A stretch of DNA of 64,000 nt from Toxonevra muliebris. Its lineage: Eukaryota > Arthropoda > Insecta > Diptera > Pallopteridae. The stretch spans positions 14,400,704-14,464,703 of the forward strand of contig OY829328.1 in NCBI GenBank assembly GCA_963691655.1, read 5' to 3'. The translations under genes and the position numbers were made by a program. The notes below the pieces were generated by a model. It worked only from the letters and a program-made list of their open reading frames with translations. It was not told the origin of the DNA and did no database searches. Below are positions 35,980 through 46,776 of the stretch, piece by piece. The number at the start of each line of letters is the position of its first letter. Within the stretch, counting starts at the first letter, position 1.

Positions 35980-38900
35980 ATGTCGGAACAAGTAAAAACA
36001 TTTTCGCGCAAACAAGTAGCTGAACATAATACAAACAAAGATACTTGGCTAATTATACACAATAACGTGTATGATGTGAGCAAGTTTTTAAACGAGGTAA
36101 GTTAACTGGAAAATAATACTTTGACCCCTGAATATAGAATCTTCTGGACGGGCAGATACTCTTGTTTGTTCAGCTTATCGGGTTGTTCAATTGCTTAGAA
36201 TTCTAACTATAGGAGTTTATAAGAAGGAAAAATGTCAACCAGATTATAAACGTGAGTTTGCAATTTATCTATTCCGCCACTTCGTTTCTTTATCCGTTGC
36301 TACTGTTGCTTGTACTACTTCGTTGGACTCTTGCAGTTAATTTGCACGGACGGACGTATGTTCATATGTTCTACATAAGCAAGAGGGCATATGTATACAT
36401 ATTTAATTAAAAAAATTCATATACAATCGCGCGACTATAAGCTCATTCCCATATAATCAGATTGTAGTTTTCGCGCTTTATACTACTTAAAATTTTATTA
36501 GTTATTTACTACTATTTGATAAGTGCGTATTTACTTAATAATAATTATTTTTGCACTCCACGTCTATACAGGTTACCAGGTTATGTTAAACGTGATCACT
36601 TAGCTAAATACTTATTAGTTTTGAGTATGTTGTTTTTGGGTACAGAATTACTTCCCAAGTCAGCCACATTCAATTATTACGTAGGACCTAGAAATTCTAG
36701 GTGGAGTGGTTGTAATCCTGTGTAAATATCCATAAAGTCTTGACTTCCTTCAAAATATGAGTAGAATATCTCATATTCCGTCATGATCGAGGTTAAAAAA
36801 TTAATACAGGTATTTTAATTCGTCAAACTTTATATGTAGATAACAAAATTAATTACCAAAATTCCATTATTTAAAAAGATTAATTTGTATGTTATAATTG
36901 TTAGGCACATTCTTGCTGTGCAATTCGACTTTGTTTTTTTTTTTTTGTTTTAGGCATTGATCCCATCGTCTCAACGATTATCGCTTGCAATCATAATAAT
37001 TTGAAATTACGTTGTTTAATTTTAGAAATTACATTAATTCTCGTTTCATTTTAAATTTTTAGCATGTTCATTTATTTTTTAGAAAGTGGGGGAGGGGGAC
37101 GCTAAAATAAAAATACATAAGCAAATGATTTGCCTTCCATTGCAATCGCAGGAATTTAGATTCATAACTTCACGCATTTCGTGGTAGTTGGTGTCTCAAG
37201 TGTTTCCTCATTTCTCCTCTATTATTAATGTGCAAATTTGTTGTGTTTTTGTGATCAGTTACATATTCAATTTGAATTTCAAATTATATTTAATTTCATA
37301 TTATGAAACACATTGTAGTTTTGAATTGCTTCAGAGCTCAACAGTAGGTCAAATGTCAAACGCCAAGAGAAGCCATGCGAGCGTTTGTCACATCTCTCTT
37401 TGTTTTTGCCTTGATTTTCTTTCTCCTCTTTACCTTGCATTCGTTTGTTCATAGTTAGATTATCAAGCATATTTTTGTTTGTTATATAATAACTTATCAG
37501 CTAAGCAACTCTTAAAAATTCAGTTTGTTCATGATGATAAAAAATTGTATTTTCATATTTGCAATTTGTTATTACTCAACATCTTCTAGTATCAGTTCTT
37601 GTCTTCATTTAGATTTTTACTTTTCTATGATAATATACAATTGTATTATTATTTTAAATTTAGATTTGTTCGCCTTATAACTAATGGTGACAAAGCACAT
37701 TTAGTCATTGCGATAATAGCTATTAGAATTGCGTGAAATGAGTTACTCATACTCGTACGAACATACATATGCACATATGTATGTGTTGCTTCTCATATCG
37801 TTTGTTTTGATATTAATTTACTGCGTTTGTTACCAGCGCACATAATATGAATTTATATTTTATATATACAAATTATTAAAGCAAGCAAGAAAACATTAGG
37901 CAGATGAAAAATCTCCTCTTAACTTTCTAAGATAAATCACATTACTTTCTCTCTTTTTTTACTTCCGATGTAATTTTTTAAAAAAATATATACTCAAAAC
38001 TTTTTCAAATACATCGTACACTGAAGCTGGGAAAAATCGCTAAATTAATGGTATAATTTTTATACCACTGGCACCTGTATTTATACCTAACAATTTAACG
38101 TTTTTTATATGTTCACTTATAGTGTTGACACAACACATAATAAAATAAAAATCATATGCAAATACTGAAATTAAATTTATATTGTCCAACTGGCCACCTT
38201 TTAAGGGTTAACTGTTCCACTTTAATAGCTCAGTCCAAACTGCAAGCTTTTAAACTTTTTTGAAATGCGGCTTTTTCATTTGGTACAAATTTAATTGCAT
38301 TTTCTGAATGAATGAGAAACCAACGATGAGTCGAAATTTCCTCTTTTTTCTTATACATTTACTTTTATTGTATAAACTACTATTTATTATTATATGTATC
38401 GTAACACTGGAAAAATTAGCTGATTGCTCGCTCTATCGTACACTAAATTAAAGTTTGATTGCTGAGCAATCATTCAACGAACAATACTCAGCCAATTTTC
38501 AAATCTTTTCATTAAGATACATATAATGCATCTTCAATTGCTATAAAAATATGTATTTTGTTCCATAAATATATCAAGAGAAGCATACCAAGTTCATAAG
38601 ATAGTATGCAAAGTGTTTTTGGTTTATATACACATACATATGGCATTGATGCAAAGCAAATAATATGAAAAGAATAGTGTAGAGCTAAGAGCGATTTAAA
38701 GGAAATATTAAGTTTGCTTCCTTCCTTTTACAATGTTATAAGCACGTATTTATAACGAGTAAGCACTCGCAAATTTTATGCATTCAAAGCGTTAAAGTTT
38801 TAACATGTACACAAGTTTTTGAATAAATATTTATTCTTGGGACATATGCATGCACCTCTCATTGAATATACGGCGGCACATTGAATCTGCTTTAGTTTTC

Positions 38901-39341
38901 AAGTTCAATTCAAGAATTAATGAATAAAATATATATTTTTTGAATTGTAATGATGGAGACGCGCTACGCTGTTCTTGCACATACATACCAACCCATACAT
39001 TTGTGTAAACTTAAACTAAATTTGAATAACTAAATTAAATAAACTATGTATTTCAGCATCCTGGCGGTGAAGAAGTCCTTATCGAACAGGCCGGCAAAGA
39101 AGCTACAGAAAATTTCGAGGATGTCGGTCACAGCTCGGATGCACGTGAAATGATGAAAAAGTATAAAATCGGCGAACTAACGGCCGAGGAGCGTACAAAT
39201 GTGCCTGAAAAATCTGAACCTACTTGGAATAGTGAAACCAAAACTGAGGATACACCTATGAAATCGTGGATATTGCCACTTGTGCTCGGCCTGGTTGCTA
39301 CACTTCTTTACAAATACTTTTTTAATAGTAAACAACAATAA
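35980..39341 (+). CDS. Cyt-b5: Cytochrome b5, ER tail-anchored
   Basis: Small heme protein that passes electrons from NADH-cytochrome b5 reductase or P450 reductase to desaturases, hydroxylases and P450s on the ER face. Two exons, 35980-36096 and 39057-39341, join in phase 0 and give 133 residues, the normal family length. The fold is clear: [21 protein letters not shown] with axial His40, then [14 protein letters not shown] with axial His64. An acidic linker precedes the C-terminal tail anchor (about 109-128, [19 protein letters not shown]). The HPGG motif sits exactly at the exon 2 start. The start ATG has an AAAATG context. The 2.96-kb intron splits the heme domain. Confidence 0.95.
36097..39056. 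other. Cyt-b5 intron content
   Basis: Almost 3 kb of AT-rich DNA. I see no coding exon. It has small simple repeats (ACATACATATGCACATATGT near 37760) and a G-rich spot (GTGGGGGAGGGGGAC near 37085). Nothing else is recognised. Confidence 0.5.
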
Positions 39342-39474
39342 TTTCTTTTCTTCTAATTCACGCATTTCTTTTAAAGTGTAAAATTTATTTAAGAACCCAT
39401 TCCCTTTATTTTATTTTTTTATTTTTTTGTAAATCAATATAATTAATTGTTGCGTTTTTATGCAATTAAAGTAA

Positions 39475-39480
39475 AATAAA
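39475..39480 (+). promoter_or_regulatory. Poly(A) signal AATAAA
   Basis: AATAAA about 134 nt beyond the Cyt-b5 stop, in an A/T-rich 3' UTR-like stretch. Confidence 0.5.
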
Positions 39481-41740
39481 AAGAAGAAAAATATAATTAA
39501 TGGTTGCTGCTTATTAGTAAATTATGTGTAATTGTAAAGAAGTTATATTGGAATTGTAACTCATTTCCGCAAAGAGTATATACACTTTTATTGTATTTAA
39601 GGAAGCGGGAGAGTTTTCTAATGCTTATTTTTTAATATAAATATTCAGTAATTGTGAATAAAATTAAAATTTTGTGTTTTTATTTAGGAAGAGAGAGAGA
39701 GAGAAAGCAATTTCAGTACATACGAACAGATGCAAGTACGCTGGAATTTTCCCAATTGGCTCTTTCCCAATAATATTGTGGATTGCAGCTTGCTCTTTTT
39801 GTGATGGCTGGTGTAGAATTGGATTCAGTTCCTATATCATATGTATACGATGCCTTTGATAGACATTTGTTTTCGTGGCTGTAATACAAACAATCCTTAT
39901 TTATTAGTTGAAGGTATCAAATATCGAGTTGTAAATATTGCTAAGAAAACACGTAATGTGGACTTGTATTTAAGTTAAGTATTTACCCGAATTTGAAAAA
40001 TTTGGTGAGTTTTTAGTGTTACTGAGTTAGTAGCTACTTAAACCCTTTACAAATTTGTGATGTAAAAATTCTTTGTGAATAACTACCTTTGAATCTTTCG
40101 GTTTTGTACACGTAGGTCTTCCAATTCGTAAGTTGTCAAGTATTTGATGACTGACGGCGATTTAGACGTCAACATAAATAATGATAGTGAAGAGGTTTTC
40201 TCTTAACCATCTAGGGCAATATTTTTTTAAATAAAAGGCAGTTTAAAGATAAATGTAGCTCCAGTTTTGTAGACCCTAAAAATGATGTTCCGCTTCTATG
40301 GGGTCTTACGCAAGTAATTTTAAAAGCTCACAAGTAGTTTTTATCCAACAAATTCAAAAGAACAGGTATTACGTACAGCTAAAAACAACCAAAAAAAGGT
40401 ACATAGCAAATTTATTACACATTCGTAGGTCAGAAATTTCACGTTTTTAGCCTAAAATTTTCGCAAATAGCATTCCTCTTCTATGCAAAATAATTTTTTT
40501 GAGTTTTCAACCACTTTCGTCATCCAACTGAAAAAAAATTCATATGAGAAGAGATACAACATTGGCGTAGAGACAAAAAATGAAATAGAATAGGTGAATC
40601 AATAAGAATAATAATTAATAAAAGTTTTTAAAATTAAAATTTATTTGTTTCTCCATCCTGAGGAGGATCAGTGATGTTAGACGAACAGTAAGTACATTAA
40701 TTTTGAGCCCCATATAGTACAGCAGTAATTTATGGAAAAAATACAGTAATTGAAAAATATTAATTTATGCCTTTTTCCACAGTGAAGGCTAAAATAAAAA
40801 TTTGTTCTGCCTATATGTAGGCAACGGAAACTATATTGAAATCTTACCCTTTTTCACAGTTAAGGCTAAAATAACAAGGCACATTGAAAAATCAAAGAAA
40901 AATTTTCTATAATTTTTTTTTTAAAAACTTTCTTCTTTTTTGACCAAATACGCGCAGCTCGCTGACAAACAATTTTAAAAAATTTGCCAGCTTACCTACT
41001 GAGACTGTCATTCAACCAACTTTGGGGGCTCGTCCCCTTATATGCAGTTAAAACTTGTTGATAGGTTACAACTTTGGTTAAGTGGCTGTCCAGAGACCAG
41101 AAACGCCCATTGTTATACTTCTATGGACTCGACGGTGAACTGCGCTTTCTGTGCCAATATAATTTGATGACGTGGATCAATACCATATAGTACTATTTCC
41201 TGATTGGTTTTCTGTTATACAAATTACAGCAATTAATTTTTTACCAAAAAACATATTTTATTTTTTTAAAACAATAATTTTCATTCGTACTGTACAACAT
41301 TCATAAGTTCACAATGAAAAGATTATTTATGCATAGCATACTTCTATTGACATTGGTGGCGTTCAGAAAGAACACAAAATTTTAAACTATTGTTTCTAAA
41401 TTGCCAACAGTTGTTTTTAAACTGTTGAAGAATAGGTAATTCAAAAAAAGCGTTTTTTGGTCAGAATTTCAACTTCGAATCTCTATAACTTTTGACTGAA
41501 ATAAAATAGAGAATCAAATAAACTCTTAAATTAAAGATAATTTAATTACCTTTTTGAAAAGATATAGATGCTATACTTTTCATTTCGGAAAAATGGTAAT
41601 TTTGAAAAAATCTCAAAATCTATATCTCAAAAACCTGAGTTGCTACGACAAAACTGATTCGGATTCACATTAAGTACCATCAAATTTGGAGATGGGTAAA
41701 AAACAGTGTTGTATAGTGTAATAATTTAATATAAATGTTA
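39481..41740. other. Intergenic DNA with small duplications
   Basis: No gene supported. A short motif, CACAGT(G/T)AAGGCTAAAATAA, occurs near 40779 and near 40856. The stretch 41440-41700 reads like transposon-derived noncoding DNA (repeated AACTTTTGAC/ATATCTCAAAAA phrases), but I could not find its ends. Confidence 0.4.
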
Positions 41741-41749
41741 AAATGGGGT

Positions 41750-42240
41750 CGGATATTTGAATCAATTCTGATTAAAATTTGTTTATGTAAATATTTATCA
41801 GATATCCCCACTAGTTTTTGTCTGAATTTTGGTTTTTGTTTCATCAAAATGTTTTCTCAAAGGAAATTAAAATTTCCTTCAAATTGCTTTCTCAAAATAG
41901 ATCATTTAACAATAAAAATACATCACAAAAGTCATAATCAAGATTTTGATCTGAATTTTGCCTTATTTTGATCTAAATTTGGTTCTTTTCTTGGTTTGAG
42001 CTTCGATCTGAAAAAAGGATTTGAATTTTAGTTTGAGATTTGGTCGAAATTTCCGCCTTAATTTCTATCCGATTTTAGTTTGAATTTTGGTCTCAGTTTC
42101 GTTCCAGTTATTTTTTAATTTTTGGCCTGTATTTGATAAAATTTCTCCACTAGTTTTTGGTCTAGGTCTGGGTTTTGGTCGATAGTTAGTCTGATATTTA
42201 TCTTTTAATTTAGTAAAATCAGCCCCGCCATCAGCACCCC
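41750..42240. repeat. Decayed tandem array of TTTTGGTCTGAATT-like units
   Basis: Variants of (A)TTTTGGT(C/T)TGAATTT recur irregularly, and CCACTAGTTTTTGTCTG near 41808 recurs as CCACTAGTTTTTGGTCT near 42148. Unit length varies, so the array is old. It ends in a C-run (CCCCTCCCCCCCC) at about 42247. Long stop-free runs here come from base skew and are not genes. Confidence 0.5.
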
Positions 42241-42589
42241 ACCCCTTCCCCCCCTCCCCCCCCAAACCAAAATCATAGAACCGCCACTGCTTTTGCCTTG
42301 ACTTGTCGATAGTTTTTGTCTCTATTAACTAGGCGCCTATGAACATCGGTGTATTACACCCGAGTTCAGTGAATTTTATGTTAATTTTATTGATCTCATC
42401 TGCTTCTTCAAAAAAATATATTTAATAAGAAGAAAATATTAAAAAAAAAAAACTTGGAAAAAATCTAGTTTTATTTTAAGAATTTTTTGACGGTGTAACC
42501 AAAAGTATGTTCATTGGCGCTGGGTTAATGATGTTTGTCTAATTACCACGTAGCTTAATTTTTTCTTCTACAGTCTGTAAACTAATTTG

Positions 42590-43425
42590 TTCTTACTTGA
42601 ATAATCGAAAACAGTTTATTTCTTGTAGCAACTGTATTTCTGTCTGATTTGTAAAGGATTCCTAATAGTGTACCGCAAGGTTCAGTGCTTAGTACTATCT
42701 TAAATGATTTCACTGAATGTCTAGGACACCCTTTCATATACGCTGACGATATAAAACTTTTATTTACAGGAGATACTCAGTTTTGAAGCTGTAAAAATAA
42801 CTTCAATTTGTCTAATGTATCAACTTGGATGTAATCAAACTATCTAATTAACTATAAATTCTAACAAAACTAAAGCTATGGCTTTTTCTAACTCAAGGTC
42901 GAATGCTGCTCCAATTACTATTGAAATAGAAGGCTCTCGAATTAAATTTGTTGAAGGGTTCAAATGCTTAGGCATTCTATTAGATTGCCATCAATCATTC
43001 GATTCCCATATTAATTGCTTAAACTCTAAAATAACGTACACTTTGGGAAGACTATTTGACTATATAGTCAAAATCGTGTAAAGCCATCAAGTAGTGTACG
43101 CACTGCTTATGTCTAATTGGATGTACTGCCTCTAACTACTTTTATATACAGGTTCTGCTGCGTATAGTATTAAAAAAAAACAACTTTCACAGTTTGTAAT
43201 TAAGTTTCTTTATTGCTCATTTCATTTTTTCATGAAATACAGATTGCTTTTATAAAGTCATTAAAAATCTTGTTCCTGAATAATTTAGTAACAAATTTAA
43301 TATTATCGCGATCTACTAGAAATGTCCAAGTAAGAACAGCTAGGACCTGGAATCCATTGCCTAGGAATTTGTGTTATTTTTAGGATTCCTATATGGTCTT
43401 CAAGCGAAACCTCATTTAGCATTTT
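42590..43425 (+). pseudogene. Dead non-LTR retrotransposon fragment, CR1/Jockey-type RT
   Basis: Readable pieces of a reverse transcriptase lie in order: SYLNNRKQFISCSN, then VPQGSVLS, then the catalytic YADDIKLLF (YADD at 42739-42750), then FKCLGILLD, and near 43345 a WNSLPRNL...FKRNL tail typical of non-LTR polyproteins. Stops and frame changes separate them. No 5' ORF, endonuclease or 3' tail is visible. Confidence 0.75.
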
Positions 43426-43559
43426 AATGGTATCTCTTGACCAACATATTATGTTTTATATCATTGTTAGTATTTGCATAAGTTCATAATTAATAATTTT
43501 CTTAATTATTTACATGGATTATTTGCTTTAAATATTTTAATGTATTAATAGTTTTAGCA

Positions 43560-45212
43560 TGCCTATACTAAAGGGAAGTCTGTGGAAACAGCGCTACATG
43601 TACTCATTGAGGAAGTCGAGAAATCACTTTCCAACAAAGAATACACGCTTGCAGTGTTTCTCGATATCGAGGAGACTTTCAACAATGTCTGCCCCGACAA
43701 TGTTGTTAATGCCTTAAGAAATCTTAATCTTGATGTTAATCTGGTTAGATTTATAGAACAACTACTTAAAACTCAGCTCCTCTATTGATAAATGAGATGA
43801 AATGATAAAGTTAAAAAGGTTGTCAATAAGGCCACACCACAAGGAGGTGTATCATGACTTCTTATTTGGAATCTGGCGTTGAACACACTGCTGAACAGAT
43901 TAGACCAAACCGGTTGCAAAGTAATAGCTTATGCAGATGACATTGCTATTGCAGTGTCCGGCCAATACGTTTCTACTCTATCAGAGCGGCTAAATCACGC
44001 ACTTGGCATTCTATCTCACTGATGCCGTGAATTCGGTCTTAATGTAAATCCTGCCAAAACAGAGGATATGCTTTTCAATGGAAAGCTAACATAGCAGAGA
44101 GAGTACGAAAAGCCTCTTGCGCTCTTTACTGCTGTAAGAGGGTATTAGGAACAAGATGGGGTCTTCAACCTCGAGTCACTTCCTGGCTCTATACAGCAGT
44201 TGGTTAATCTTCTTTATGGATCCGTCTTCTGGTGGCCAGCTACTGCAAAGGTGGTCAACCTTAAACCACTGGATAAGATTAGAAGAATGGCAGCCATATT
44301 GATTATTGGGGCTCTCCGTACTACCTCCACGAAAGCTCTCTTCGCAATTCTTCATTGGTTGCCAACTTCACTTCTGGTTAAGCAACAAGCTGCCAGACTC
44401 AGTGCCCTAACTCGCTGGACCCGGCCGAACCTTGGCCATGCCAAAATTCTAATCCACGATATGTCCGTACTAACTAACGTAGACTACATTTGCTCTACTT
44501 CTAATTTAAACCACACTTCCTTCACCTATATTCCCAGTAGAGAGGAATGGGTTAATGACGACGTGGTCACTGACAATTCAATTGACATCTATACAGATAG
44601 ATCCAAATTAGAGGAAAGAGTCGGATGTAGCATCTTCTCTAGTAAGTTAGATCTCAGACTTTCTTTCCGACTTTCTGACCATTGCAGCGTGTTTCAAACA
44701 GAAGTAATGGCTATCCATCAAGCGTCCAAGTGGCTAATTCGCAACCATTCATTTGATACGAATATCTGCATCTACACGGACCGCCAAGCAGCAATCAAGT
44801 CCCTTGCCCTTACATCAAAGCTTGTTCTTGACTGCCGATCTTCGCTTAACTTTTGTCGAGTCACTCGCAGGTCCACCTATATTGGGTACCTGAATATATG
44901 GATATTTCAGGTAACTGCAATGCCGACGAGTTAGCAAAACAGGGCTCGCAGTTTACAGATATATCACATTCCTGCACCATTGGTGTCCCTCTTACGTCTA
45001 TTAAATTAGCCATTAAGCAAAACTACCTTAAGGAAGCAAAAAGATCCTGTGGTATTACCAGGCTTATATGGACAACTATGGACAATAGACGGACTAGACA
45101 GCTACTCAACCTTAGCAGAAACTCCATCAGCATTACGACTTCGATGCTCACGGGTCACTGCACAATGGGGAGACATGCTGCAAGACTAGGACTGCCATTC
45201 AATGCCAATTAA
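43560..45212 (+). pseudogene. Dead non-LTR retrotransposon fragment, RT plus RNase H (I/LOA/R1-like)
   Basis: A second, different element. RT pieces read LAVFLDIEETFNNV, TPQGGVS and AYADDIAIA (YADD at 43930-43941). A thumb region follows (GLQPRVTSWLY...LLYGSVFWWPA...LDKIRRMAAI). An RNase H domain comes next, with DIYTDRSK, TEVMAIHQA, CIYTDRQAA and WVPEYMDISGN.NADELAK. RNase H after RT points to I/LOA/R1-type clades. It has several frameshifts and stops, and it ends just before the usual C-terminal Cys/His motif. The 5' endonuclease half is missing. Confidence 0.8.
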
Positions 45213-45476
45213 ACAATTAAACTAACTCAGTTAATTTGGGTTAATTTCAATTTAATTCATATTTTAATTTAAGTTTCACACATACTTGCTATGTAATATA
45301 TATTATTTAACCTACTGGGCTTTTTGTATTATTATGAATGAAATGAAAAAGAATAAGTACAAAAATAAATAAATAAAATTATTGAAAAAAAAAAACATTT
45401 ATATCTAAGATATAATTTTAAAAGAAAAACCAGAAAACACTGTGACACAAAATAGGACAGTCCTCTTAAAGAAGTA

Positions 45477-45599
45477 AAAATCTTTTCTTTTTTTTTGTTT
45501 TGTTTTCCATGCATTTGTTCCTGTGTTTTTGACAATTACGATTTGTAGCAACAACAAAGTAGCGTGTAGTGCTGCTACCACCATGTTAAATCCGCCTTG
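45477..45599. mobile_element. hAT-type MITE, copy 3 (left end lost)
   Basis: Matches the inner and right part of the family at 32629 and 34648: TTTTTGACAATTACGATTTG, AGCAACAACAAAGTAGCGTG and the terminal TTAAATCCGCCTTG. The left inverted end is absent, and about 20 bp after AGCGTG are also deleted, so this copy is an immobile relic. Confidence 0.82.
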
Positions 45600-46764
45600 G
45601 CTGCAACTTTGGAAAAACTAACGAAATGCCGACATAAAAATAGTTTAAACATTTCTTTGATTACAAATTTTATTAATTTCACAATTCAATTCGATATCGA
45701 ATTTTTTCGAAGTTGCTTGAAATCGATCAAAATGCAGAACATGCAAATTCAAATCGATATTGGTCGCGTTTCTAATTGCAAACTCTCGTAACTGTTGAGA
45801 AAATGTTCCAGAAACGCATAGTTGTGAGTTTATTACAAATGATATTATTTGGAAGTATTTTTTTCCATTATATTATTTTCGCGACCTTTTAAATCGCAAC
45901 AATTGCTAGAATTTTGCATCTTAGAAACACGACAATTGATTTCAAATTGATCGATTTGTAGAGCTTGCCCCTCCAAATCCATTGGTAGAAGTACATGAAG
46001 TGAAATCTGGATAGATTATAATAAATAAGCCATATAATTTTTCGGACCATAAACTTTATTTTAATACCAAAAGTTTTAAACCGATTTGAAAAAAACCGTA
46101 TATTTCGCGGTATCAATTTTATTCAATGAAAATTAACAAGGGAAGTAAATTATCCACTATCATCTTCGTTCTCCATTTTAATATCTCCTTCTGTAATTGT
46201 TGTATTGTATTTGTCCTTTGAAGAAATTCCAGCTTTGTTATAATTTATTTATAGAAATCAACCCATGGATATTTCAAATCACATTTAACGATTAGAATCG
46301 CTTTCAATGTTTCCGTTTTTAATCAAGCTATGTCTGCCATTTGCATATATTTGTACTCGCTACGTGTCGCCATTGTTCTCTCTTTTTCAACGTTAACGTT
46401 TTTCATTGCGATTGATAAATTTGAATTTCGAAGCGTTAAAAAACTAAATTTTATAATTTATACTACCGCTAAAAACTGTATAGATTGGGGCGTTATGCAT
46501 ACGCAATGGAACGGTGCGTAACGTAAAGTAGAAATATAGAAAATAGTAGTCTACGTGACGTTACGATAGTCACACGCACTCCCTATATCACAGTTCCGTT
46601 ATGTAAGCACAATTGAGCCTTAAGGTTGCTGCAATCCGATATTAAATAATGATATTTTCCACAGATCAAATAGACCTGTGATGAACGAGTTTCGCAAATA
46701 GAGTGTAAAAATTATATATTTAAGTTAAGAAAGAAACTAAAACAACTATCGATTTATAAACAAT
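45600..46764. other. Intergenic DNA downstream of HLH54F
   Basis: Nothing gene-like. It holds several ATCGAT-rich phrases (45690-45760) and a run of AACG motifs near 46390-46560. No clear element ends were found. Confidence 0.4.
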
Positions 46765-46770
46765 TTTATT
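46765..46770 (-). promoter_or_regulatory. Poly(A) signal AATAAA
   Basis: Minus-strand AATAAA only a few nucleotides after the HLH54F stop at 46777. It may or may not be the signal used. Confidence 0.35.
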
Positions 46771-46776
46771 TAATCG

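Noticed and set aside
41735..42265. Open frames on both strands in the T-rich array
   Set aside because: They come from the repeated TTTTGGTCTGAATTT-like units; the predicted peptides are low complexity.
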